5,267 bases of DNA from Acidimicrobiaceae bacterium (GTDB lineage: Bacteria > Actinomycetota > Acidimicrobiia > Acidimicrobiales > Acidimicrobiaceae), in the NCBI GenBank assembly GCA_013044415.1, contig JABEUO010000017.1, positions 1-5,267 of the forward strand, read 5' to 3'. A model generated the notes under the pieces. It did no database searches. It saw only the letters and a program-made list of their open reading frames with translations, and was not told where the DNA came from. Numbering within the stretch: the first letter of the stretch is position 1; each line of letters begins with the position of its first letter. Position numbers and translations under genes: made by a program. Shown piece after piece: positions 1 through 5,184 of this stretch.

Positions 1-15
1 CCGAGGTTGGTTCCA

Positions 16-780
16 TTATCTAACCAGAGTACCTAGACGTTCGCCCGCCATCGCCCTAACAACATTTCCTACCGCCGAAACATCAAACACCAGGATCTCT
101 ATATGATTATCCTGGCAAAAAGTGATCGCAGTCATATCCATTACCGCCAGTCCCTTAGAGATAACCTCCATATAACCGACCTCTTCATACAGCGTCGCAT
201 CTGGTTCAAGCTTCGGGTCCGCACTATATATTCCGTCGATGCCCGAATGGGTCCCCTTCAATACGGCACTTGCACCTATTTCCGCCGCCCTTAGTGCCGC
301 TGCGGTATCAGTAGTGAAATAGGGCGAACCCATGCCAGCAGCGAGGATTACTACCCGACCCTTCTCGAGATGCCTAATCGCCCGCCGCCTAATGTAGGGC
401 TCGGCCAGCTCCGCCATCTGAATTGCCGTTTGGACCCGAGTAGGCTGTCCGGCTCTCTCGATGGCGTTCTGCAATGCCAGGGCGTTCATCGTCGTCGCTA
501 ACATTCCCATATGGTCCGAAGTTGCGCGATCGAGCCCAATGTGAGTACCCGATGTACCCCGCCATATGTTCCCACCACCAACGACGATGGCTATCTCCAC
601 GCCCAAGGTCTCGCGGGCGTCAGCCACCTCCGAGGCGATGCGTTCGAGCACCTTAGCGTCGACAACATCACTGGTCTCGGAGGCCAATGCCTCACCAGAG
701 ATCTTAAGTACTACTCGCTCCCACTTCGGCGATCTCTTTGCCTTGGCAAAAGTTTTGGTCCCAGATGAAGCATCAGCCAA
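16..780 (-). CDS. pyrH: UMP kinase (uridylate kinase), complete
   Basis: Bacterial UMP kinase of the amino-acid kinase fold, which phosphorylates UMP to UDP with ATP in the cytoplasm, for UTP/CTP synthesis. The product is 254 aa, close to the family's usual 235-260. Visible motifs: LKISGEAL (residues 25-32, N-terminal phosphate-binding strand), VVGGGNIWRG (66-75, glycine-rich loop), DHMGMLATTMNALA (89-102), YFTTDTAAALRAAEIGA (154-170), DGIYSADP (182-189, nucleotide-binding region) and MDMTAI (214-219). The first ~20 residues, before KWERVVLK, are a charged extension as seen in other actinobacteria. The start is TTG at 780, three bases after the tsf stop; I see no in-frame ATG or GTG that would leave the first kinase motif intact. 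A GGGGG run in the end of tsf (788-792) is the only Shine-Dalgarno-like sequence, so translation is probably coupled to tsf. The stop is TAA; frr is expected next but lies outside the window. Confidence 0.97.
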   Translation of the reverse strand: MADASSGTKTFAKAKRSPKWERVVLKISGEALASETSDVVDAKVLERIASEVADARETLGVEIAIVVGGGNIWRGTSGTHIGLDRATSDHMGMLATTMNALALQNAIERAGQPTRVQTAIQMAELAEPYIRRRAIRHLEKGRVVILAAGMGSPYFTTDTAAALRAAEIGASAVLKGTHSGIDGIYSADPKLEPDATLYEEVGYMEVISKGLAVMDMTAITFCQDNHIEILVFDVSAVGNVVRAMAGERLGTLVR

Positions 781-783
781 TAC

Positions 784-1581
784 TCAACCCCCAACAACAA
801 TTTGGGAGTAGCCGAGTATCGACGCCCCCTTTAGCAGGTCTGAGATCCGCAGCTTCTCGTCTTTGACAAAGGACTGCTCAAGAAGGCAAATTCCCTTGAA
901 GAAACCGTCCATTCTTCCTTCGATGATCTTTGGAAGGGCGGCCTCAGGCTTTCCTTCGTTTCTCGATAGTGTCTCGAGGGTCTTGCGCTCTTGCTCAACT
1001 ACATCCGCTGGGACCTGATCCCGGCTCAGATATTCGGGCTTGGCGAAGGCTATGTGCAGAGAAAGGTCATGAGCAACTTCCGGATCAGCCCCTACCAGGC
1101 TAACCAGCACCGCATTGACCCCTCGGCCATTCTGAACGTGGAGGTAACCGTCCACGAAACCATCCACCCCGGCCTCAAACCTCGCCGTCTTACCTAGTGC
1201 AATATTCTCCTTCAAGGTCAGCTTGAGCTGGTCTATCTCTTCTGCCAACGCTGCAAGTCCGGATTCGCCCGAAGTAGCTAGCTCGTTCGCCGCTTTGTTT
1301 GCGGCTTCGACGAAAGCCTCCGACTTGGCTACAAAGTCCGTCTCGCACTTTAGCTCTACTATCGCACCGATCTTATTTTCGACGAGCGCTAGAGCAACTG
1401 CACCCTGGGTATTCTCCCGATCTTCCCTCTTCATCGCTCCGGCGAGGCCCTTTTCCCTCAGAATCTGGGCTGCCCTCTCGGAATCTCCTTCGGCCTCCTC
1501 GAGTGCCTTCTTCGCATCGAGCATTCCCGCACCGGTGGCCTTCCTCAGTGCCTGTACTGCTTGGGCGGTAATATTCGCCAC
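784..1581 (-). CDS. tsf: Elongation factor Ts, complete
   Basis: EF-Ts, the guanine-nucleotide exchange factor that releases GDP from EF-Tu during translation elongation. From the GTG at 1581 the product is 265 aa, slightly short for an actinobacterial EF-Ts but complete. The N-terminal UBA-like domain (about 1-50, MANITAQAVQALR, then TGAGMLDAKKALEEA at 16-30) contacts EF-Tu. The hallmark TDFVAK (81-86) starts the core domain, where this motif's Asp-Phe normally inserts beside the EF-Tu Mg2+ site. The C-terminal part has the conserved EGRMDGFFKGICLLEQ (221-236), then FVKD. GTG 1581 is preferred over the in-frame TTG one codon upstream because AAGGAG at 1589-1594 is 7 nt from GTG but only 4 nt from TTG, and because it gives the family-typical MAN start. 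It is co-oriented with rpsB (92-nt gap) and pyrH (3-nt gap), the usual operon order. Confidence 0.97.
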   Translation of the reverse strand: MANITAQAVQALRKATGAGMLDAKKALEEAEGDSERAAQILREKGLAGAMKREDRENTQGAVALALVENKIGAIVELKCETDFVAKSEAFVEAANKAANELATSGESGLAALAEEIDQLKLTLKENIALGKTARFEAGVDGFVDGYLHVQNGRGVNAVLVSLVGADPEVAHDLSLHIAFAKPEYLSRDQVPADVVEQERKTLETLSRNEGKPEAALPKIIEGRMDGFFKGICLLEQSFVKDEKLRISDLLKGASILGYSQIVVGG

Positions 1582-1614
1582 CAAAATTCTCCTTTTCCAC
1601 TCTTGTTCTACGGT

Positions 1615-1632
1615 CCCGGACTAGGTCTCGGG
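1615..1632 (-). other. Small stem-loop in the rpsB-tsf spacer
   Basis: Inverted repeat in the 92-nt gap between the rpsB stop and the tsf start. CCCG and GAC pair with GTC and CGGG around a 3-base loop (CTA in the transcript) with one bulged base. No T-run follows it on the transcribed strand, so it does not look like an intrinsic terminator. It could be an RNA processing or read-through element that tunes tsf relative to rpsB, since rpsB-tsf spacers are known to carry such structures in other bacteria, but this is inference and the stem is short. Confidence 0.3.
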
Positions 1633-1673
1633 CATCAATTCTTTTAGCAAACCGAGTTCTTATGACAAAAGTA

Positions 1674-2558
1674 CTAAGCGACACCCTCAGGTGAAGTAGT
1701 AGACGCCGATGCCTCTTCCGCCACCGGCGTTGCGGTTACCTCCGCTGCCGCTTCGGCTTCATCCGTAGCGGGCTCACTCGGAACGATCACCTCTTCAGCG
1801 GGGGCTTGAACACTTGGTTCGTTGGTTGGGGCTGCGGGTGCAGGAGTCACAAGACCCTTTTTGTATACCATCTGCCGACCCTCTACGATGGCGTCCGCAA
1901 TCACCTTGCACATGACCTGTCCGGCTCTTATCGCATCGTCATTTCCAGGGATTACGTATTGGATTAGATCGGGGTCACAGTTGGTATCAACAACTGCAAT
2001 TATCGGAATCCTGAGCTTGTTAGCTTCGGTTACCGCAATGTGTTCCTTCTTGGTATCTATGACGAATATTGCGTCTGGCAACCGAGTCAAATTTCTGATA
2101 CCACCGAGGTTGGTCTGCAGCTTCTCCAACTCACGCGAGAGCAGGAGTGCCTCCTTCTTCGGCATAGCGTCAAATCCGCCGTGTGCCTTGAGTTCCTCTA
2201 GCTCTCTCATCTTCTTCACCCGACCGAGAATCGTCTGGAAGTTTGTGAGCATTCCACCGAGCCAACGTTGGTTGATATAAGGCATGTTCGTCTTGATCGC
2301 ATACTCGGCGATTGGATCCTGGGTCTGCTTCTTGGTGCCTACGAACAGTACGATCCCGCCGCGGTTTGCCAAGTCTCTGGTATAGCGGTAAGCGGCTTCT
2401 ATCCCAACCAGGGTCTTTCTTAGATCGATGATGTAGATGCCGTTCTTTTCGCCGTAGATAAATCGGCGCATTTTCGGATTCCACCTACGGGTCTGATGAC
2501 CAAAGTGGACACCTGCATCTAGAAGCTGTGAAAGCTTAACAACTGGCTCAGTAGGCAC
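1674..2558 (-). CDS. rpsB: 30S ribosomal protein S2, complete
   Basis: Ribosomal protein S2 (uS2) of the small subunit, needed for S1 binding and initiation in bacteria that have S1. From GTG 2558 the product is 294 aa. Visible signatures: QLLDAGVHFGHQTRRWNPKM (11-30, the S2 N-terminal hallmark), NGIYIIDLRKTL (39-50), VLFVGTKKQ (71-79), NQRWLGGMLTN (96-106) and PDAIFVIDTKKEHIAVTEA (161-179, second S2 signature). Residues ~238-294 form an Ala/Pro/Glu/Thr-rich acidic tail, probably disordered, as in many high-GC Gram-positive S2 proteins. The frame stays open upstream to 2726, but GTG 2558 is chosen because AAGGAG lies 5 nt upstream and the S2 homology starts right after it; the upstream residues do not resemble S2. 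A 523-bp non-coding leader precedes it; tsf follows after 92 nt. Confidence 0.96.
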   Translation of the reverse strand: MPTEPVVKLSQLLDAGVHFGHQTRRWNPKMRRFIYGEKNGIYIIDLRKTLVGIEAAYRYTRDLANRGGIVLFVGTKKQTQDPIAEYAIKTNMPYINQRWLGGMLTNFQTILGRVKKMRELEELKAHGGFDAMPKKEALLLSRELEKLQTNLGGIRNLTRLPDAIFVIDTKKEHIAVTEANKLRIPIIAVVDTNCDPDLIQYVIPGNDDAIRAGQVMCKVIADAIVEGRQMVYKKGLVTPAPAAPTNEPSVQAPAEEVIVPSEPATDEAEAAAEVTATPVAEEASASTTSPEGVA

Positions 2559-2563
2559 TGTAT

Positions 2564-2569
2564 CTCCTT
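2564..2569 (-). promoter_or_regulatory. Ribosome binding site that fixes the rpsB start
   Basis: AAGGAG on the minus strand, 5 nt before the GTG at 2558. It is the strongest Shine-Dalgarno match in the leader. It decides the rpsB start against the 56-codon in-frame upstream extension. Confidence 0.8.
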
Positions 2570-2573
2570 CAAC

Positions 2574-2650
2574 CGGTTTTCTTGGAACCGAACTAGACGC
2601 TCTAAGGCGACCGGAATACCAATTCGGCCCGTAACTTGTGGCAATTTGCC
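2574..2650 (-). promoter_or_regulatory. Hairpin-rich 5' leader of rpsB
   Basis: Four small inverted repeats lie in a row just upstream of the rpsB Shine-Dalgarno. In transcript direction they are: GGCAA/TTGCC around a single base (2640-2650); an 8-bp stem with one G-U pair and one bulge, loop TGGT (2609-2629); TAGA/TCTA with loop GCG (2594-2604); and CGGTT/AACCG with a 7-nt loop (2574-2590), ending 4 nt before the Shine-Dalgarno. An overlapping alternative pairs AACTTG with CAAGTT further upstream. S2 is known to repress its own mRNA through the 5' leader in some bacteria, so an S2-responsive leader is plausible. I cannot match this to a known RNA family, and each single stem is short. Confidence 0.35.
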
Positions 2651-2862
2651 GAGACAAGTGTAGTCCAAGTTGGAGGGTAAAAAGGCAATTAGCCCCAAAG
2701 GTTGAGACTTTAATTGAGCTACCCAAAAAAGAAGTGACTGATCCTCGTCATCGAACAGATGCCGGCAGAGTCCGGCAAGTGGGACTTGGAAAAGACAAAT
2801 CGCAAACTGAAATCAAAAAGGACCAGTCTGACCCCTCATCTAAAAAGAGAGCAAGCGGCATT

Positions 2863-2907
2863 TTGTATCTTTTCGACTTGTATCTTTTCGACTTGTATCT
2901 TTTCGAC
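2863..2907. repeat. Three perfect tandem copies of a 15-bp unit
   Basis: The unit TTGTATCTTTTCGAC (minus strand GTCGAAAAGATACAA) occurs three times head to tail without a mismatch, at 2863-2877, 2878-2892 and 2893-2907, and the next base still matches. It is non-coding, about 300-350 bp upstream of rpsB and 175 bp after the sigma-factor stop. It may be an array of protein-binding sites (iterons) or a slippage-generated minisatellite. A 15-bp period is about 1.4 helical turns, so adjacent copies would not face the same side of the DNA. Confidence 0.9.
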
Positions 2908-3081
2908 TCCCCACACCCCAACGCCCTGGATATACCCGATTGATTGGCAAATTGGGCTTGAGAATGAGCCCTAACCCACCTCCTAGAGGAGCTAAGCGGA
3001 ACCTATTCACGGCCGATTCTAACTCAAGCTAGCCAATCTTTCTCATACGTAGCATTTAGTCAGACAGGTCGGCTCGTCTAG

Positions 3082-3900
3082 CTAAAACCGAACTTCGCGT
3101 TCCGACTCGGCCAGTTTACTCTTGAGTTGCATAACGGCTTTGGTATGTATTTGGCACACCCTGCTCTCGGTAACTCCTAACACATTGCCAATCTCGGCGA
3201 GGGTTAGGCCTTCGTAGTAGTAGAGAGTCAAGACCATCTTTTCCCGATCACCCAGCTTGTTGATAGCATTCGCCAGAAGTTGCTTTGACTCCTCGACCTC
3301 GAATGCGGCGACTGGACCAGCGTGCTTATCGGCAATTGTGTCACCTAGGGTCATTCCTTCAACCCTGTCACCCGAGGAGATTAGTTCGTCGAGGGCAACC
3401 ACACCGACAAAGGAGATCTGGGTAAAAATGTGCTGAAGGTCCTTAAATGAGACCCCCATCTCTTGGGCTATTTCTACGTCCGTTGGGTTACGAAGCAACT
3501 TGGCCTCGAGTGTCGAATAGGCCTTTTCAACCGACCTAGCCTTGGCACGAACCGATCGTGGCACCCAGTCGATCGACCTTAGCTCATCGATAATCGCACC
3601 CTTGATCCTGGCTATCGCATAGGTCTCGAACTTGATATTTCTCGACGTATCGAACTTATCGAGCGCGTCCATCAAACCAAACATGCCGTAGCTGACGAGA
3701 TCCGCCTGGTCGATATTCTGCGGCAAGCCCACCGCTACTCGGCTTGCTACGTACTTCACTAGTGGCGAATAATGAACGATCAGCTTGTCTTTGGCTAGAC
3801 GATCACCGTCGAGCTTGAACGAAGCCCACCAAGAACCTAGATCTCCGTCAGAGTAGTAGTCCAATTCGTTATCCTCGAGGATGAGAAGACCCATAGACAC
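3082..3900 (-). CDS. whiG: RNA polymerase sigma factor, WhiG/FliA (sigma-28) family, complete
   Basis: Alternative sigma factor directing RNA polymerase to sigma-28-type promoters; it governs sporulation genes in Streptomyces (WhiG) and flagellar genes elsewhere (FliA). The product is 272 aa, a normal length. Region 2 (about 34-110) includes LIVHYSPLVKYVASRVAVGL (40-59), DLVSYGMFGLMDALDKFD (67-84) and KFETYAIARIKGAIIDELR (90-108), followed by DWVPRSVR (111-118): the diagnostic stretch of the family. Region 3 spans about 119-195, and region 4 about 205-264, with the helix-turn-helix LTLAEIGNVLGVTESRVCQI (232-251). The start is GTG 3900, with GGAAAG 8 nt upstream; an in-frame ATG two codons later (3894) is possible but too far from it. 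The first 32 nt overlap the end of xerC. No anti-sigma partner (RsiG or FlgM) is in the window, so whether it serves motility or development cannot be decided here. Confidence 0.95.
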   Translation of the reverse strand: MSMGLLILEDNELDYYSDGDLGSWWASFKLDGDRLAKDKLIVHYSPLVKYVASRVAVGLPQNIDQADLVSYGMFGLMDALDKFDTSRNIKFETYAIARIKGAIIDELRSIDWVPRSVRAKARSVEKAYSTLEAKLLRNPTDVEIAQEMGVSFKDLQHIFTQISFVGVVALDELISSGDRVEGMTLGDTIADKHAGPVAAFEVEESKQLLANAINKLGDREKMVLTLYYYEGLTLAEIGNVLGVTESRVCQIHTKAVMQLKSKLAESEREVRF

Positions 3901-4795
3901 TCATGAGTCTTTCCTTACTTACATGAGTGTAGATCTGGGTTGTGGATAATTCTACGTGTCCCAGGAGCTCTCCTACCGTTCTAATGTCCGCGCCAGCGTC
4001 GAGCATGTGAGTGGCGAAGGAGTGACGAAGGGCATGAGCCGAACCGCCCAGTCCCAACCTAACGAGCGACCGTCGGACCTGCCTTTGATCTATCCTCTTG
4101 CCGTGGGCTCCGAGGAAGAATGCCTCCGTAGGCTCCCTATTAGCCAGCAACTCTGCTCGCGGCCCGGACAAGTAGTTGCCGATGGCCTCATCTGCTTTAA
4201 TCGAATAGGGGACCCGTCTGACTTTGGAGCCCTTTCCTAAAACGGTGACCACCTGGATGCGGCGATCAAGATCGCCAAGATCGAGACTAACGAGCTCAGA
4301 AACCCTCAGCCCAGCCCCGTATAGAAGTTCGGCCATAGCCAGATCTCTTGCCAGAGCGACCTCTCGCTCCCGGTTGGTCGAGCCATGGCTCTCCAGATCA
4401 AGAGCGGCTTGCAACCTCGGCTTAGAGATTACTTTCGGTAACTTATTCGATGAGGACTTGGAGGTAAAATCGACCTCGACAAAGTCCGATAACACCTCAG
4501 CCTCAAGGAGGAATTTGACATATCGCCTCAGAGCTGAAGCGGCCACTTGCACGCTCCGTCGAGTGAGGTTGGAAGTGGCTAGCTTTGCCATATAGCGATC
4601 GACCGTCTTTGCATCGATCAAGGTAGGAGAGACTTTACCCTGAAGCTGAAGAAAGCCTACGAAGCGTCGAACCTCGAAGAGATATTTATTTCTAGTCAGC
4701 TCTGACAAATCTCCAGTGGAAGTCATGAAGGCATTGAGGAGGAAGTCTCCAGCTATTCTCGACGAAACTACCTCAATAGACTCCATGGTAGACAC
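3869..4795 (-). CDS. xerC: Tyrosine recombinase XerC/XerD family, complete
   Basis: Site-specific tyrosine recombinase; Xer enzymes resolve chromosome dimers at dif near the end of replication. The product is 308 aa, normal for Xer. An N-terminal SAM-like core-binding domain (about 17-110) is followed by the catalytic domain (about 120-300). All six catalytic residues are seen with XerD-like spacing: Arg164 in YGAGLRVSE, Lys188 in LGKGSK, His254 and Arg257 in HALRH, His280 in LLGH, and the nucleophile Tyr289 in IYTH. It is therefore expected to be active. The start is GTG 4795 or ATG 4786; neither has a Shine-Dalgarno, and a -10-like element just upstream of the GTG favours a leaderless GTG start. 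The 3' end overlaps the sigma-factor gene by 32 nt. Its place upstream of whiG/rpsB matches the actinobacterial xerC locus; XerC versus XerD cannot be settled from sequence alone, and a partner is not in view. Confidence 0.94.
   Translation of the reverse strand: MSTMESIEVVSSRIAGDFLLNAFMTSTGDLSELTRNKYLFEVRRFVGFLQLQGKVSPTLIDAKTVDRYMAKLATSNLTRRSVQVAASALRRYVKFLLEAEVLSDFVEVDFTSKSSSNKLPKVISKPRLQAALDLESHGSTNREREVALARDLAMAELLYGAGLRVSELVSLDLGDLDRRIQVVTVLGKGSKVRRVPYSIKADEAIGNYLSGPRAELLANREPTEAFFLGAHGKRIDQRQVRRSLVRLGLGGSAHALRHSFATHMLDAGADIRTVGELLGHVELSTTQIYTHVSKERLMSVYGSSHPRG
3897..3930 (-). promoter_or_regulatory. 9-bp hairpin enclosing the sigma-factor ribosome binding site and start codon
   Basis: In the transcript ACACTCATG pairs perfectly with CATGAGTGT around a 16-nt loop. 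The loop carries the Shine-Dalgarno sequence AAGGAAAG, and the 3' arm carries the GTG start codon of the sigma factor. The whole element lies in the last codons of xerC, just past its catalytic tyrosine. Ribosomes finishing xerC would have to open the stem, which suggests translational coupling. The pairing is seen directly; the regulatory role is inferred. Confidence 0.5.
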
Positions 4796-4803
4796 TCTAA
4801 TGA

Positions 4804-4809
4804 ATTATG
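4804..4809 (-). promoter_or_regulatory. xerC: Candidate -10 element of xerC (leaderless promoter)
   Basis: CATAAT on the minus strand matches TATAAT at five of six positions, including the conserved A at position 2 and T at position 6. Eight bases separate it from the GTG at 4795, so transcription would begin at or within a base or two of that codon. This fits the missing Shine-Dalgarno. No good TTGACA-like -35 is present; the position is occupied by a palindrome instead. Confidence 0.4.
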
Positions 4810-4826
4810 TGAATAAAAGCTAACTT

Positions 4827-4839
4827 TTACCTCAGGTAA
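4827..4839. promoter_or_regulatory. 13-bp palindrome at the -35 position of xerC
   Basis: TTACCT and AGGTAA form a perfect inverted repeat around one central base. It lies 17-29 nt upstream of the candidate -10, where -35 contacts would be made, so it is a candidate operator or activator site. A second inverted pair, TAACTTTT (4821-4828) and AAAAGTTA (4862-4869), brackets it. The regulator is unknown; it is not the actinobacterial LexA box (GAAC-N4-GTTC). Confidence 0.35.
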
Positions 4840-4977
4840 TTGTCTATTGACCACTCAAACCAAAAGTTAACAAGGCTGCGAAAAGTACACAAACAGCTAC
4901 AGTCGATTCCAGTCCGTTGCATCTGAGTGACAAATAGTGAGTCCACTCATGATGATGCACCTTTTACAAGGTTCTCG

Positions 4978-5006
4978 TCTCGGACTTCATTCTCACTAGT
5001 CCGAGA
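4978..5006. repeat. Inverted repeat, 9-bp arms, 11-nt loop
   Basis: TCTCGGACT (4978-4986) and AGTCCGAGA (4998-5006) are perfect reverse complements separated by 11 bases. The copies of CGAGAAC outside the arms on the minus strand form a short direct repeat around it. A smaller stem, ACCTT/AAGGT at 4959-4972, lies next to it and has a GTAA tetraloop (GNRA type) if transcribed from the minus strand. Confidence 0.75.
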
Positions 5007-5061
5007 GTTGTTCTCGCCTCGCCAAGCACGGCCAGCGTTACTGCTGGTCTTACACGCTCTC

Positions 5062-5091
5062 TCCAGATGATGAGTCGTCCCATCATCTGGA
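5062..5091. repeat. Inverted repeat, 11-bp perfect arms, 8-nt loop
   Basis: TCCAGATGATG (5062-5072) pairs with CATCATCTGGA (5081-5091). On the minus strand one G-U and one G-C pair extend the stem inwards to a 4-nt loop. This is the strongest hairpin in the window. No T-run follows on either side, so it is not a typical intrinsic terminator. Confidence 0.8.
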
Positions 5092-5149
5092 CTGCCGCCT
5101 GTAGTAAATGGCCCGGGAACGGACAGGGCGCTGGCCTCAGCTAGCCCAG

Positions 5150-5184
5150 GACTGATAACCGTGGGGTAGGCCACTGGTTCAGTC
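5150..5184. repeat. Bulged inverted repeat, 13 paired bases
   Basis: GACTGA, ACC and GTGG (5150-5164) pair in order with CCAC, GGT and TCAGTC (5171-5184) around a 6-nt loop, with a 2-nt bulge on one side and a 1-nt bulge on the other. An alternative outer pairing joins CAGGAC (5147-5152) and GTCCTG (5192-5197). The staggered bulges resemble a folded RNA more than a simple protein-binding palindrome, but this is inference. Confidence 0.6.

Larger units (their letters stand above)
2559..3081. other. 523-bp intergenic region between the sigma factor and rpsB
   Basis: No convincing gene on either strand. The frames open on the plus strand here (e.g. 2638-2943) simply translate the tandem repeat and lack homology or a ribosome binding site. 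The region holds the triple 15-bp repeat (2863-2907), a 6-bp GC-rich hairpin TGCCGG/CCGGCA with a 6-nt loop (2760-2777), a weak stem GGGCT/AGCCC (2954-2971) and the rpsB leader hairpins. I find no clear terminator after the sigma-factor gene and no convincing sigma-70-type -35/-10 pair for rpsB. A promoter is nevertheless expected, given the size of the gap and the high expression S2 needs. Confidence 0.6.

Noticed and set aside
1373..1684. 103-codon minus-strand frame overlapping tsf in another frame
   Set aside because: Arg/Gly/Glu-rich out-of-frame translation of the conserved tsf gene.
1822..2280. 152-codon plus-strand frame opposite rpsB, and similar long frames opposite tsf, pyrH and xerC
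   Set aside because: They are antisense shadows of clearly conserved genes, with no ribosome binding sites or recognisable products.
2559..2726. In-frame 56-codon N-terminal extension of rpsB
   Set aside because: It does not resemble S2, contains hairpin-rich leader sequence, and a strong AAGGAG sits directly before the GTG at 2558.
2863..2907. CRISPR-like repeat array
   Set aside because: The copies are directly abutting with no spacers and are only 15 bp long.
2954..2971. Terminator for the sigma-factor gene (GGGCT/AGCCC stem)
   Set aside because: Only 5 bp with an 8-nt loop, and no T-run follows on the transcribed strand.
3326..3333. GCCGATAA on the minus strand, a perfect sigma-28/WhiG -10 box, inside the sigma-factor gene itself
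   Set aside because: No TAAA-like -35 at 15-16 nt upstream (the bases there are GACC), it is within coding sequence and explained by the Ala-Asp-Lys codons.
4897..4950. 17-codon frame overlapping (ATGA) the end of the right-hand frame
   Set aside because: Very short, no Shine-Dalgarno or homology; the ATGA overlap alone is not enough.
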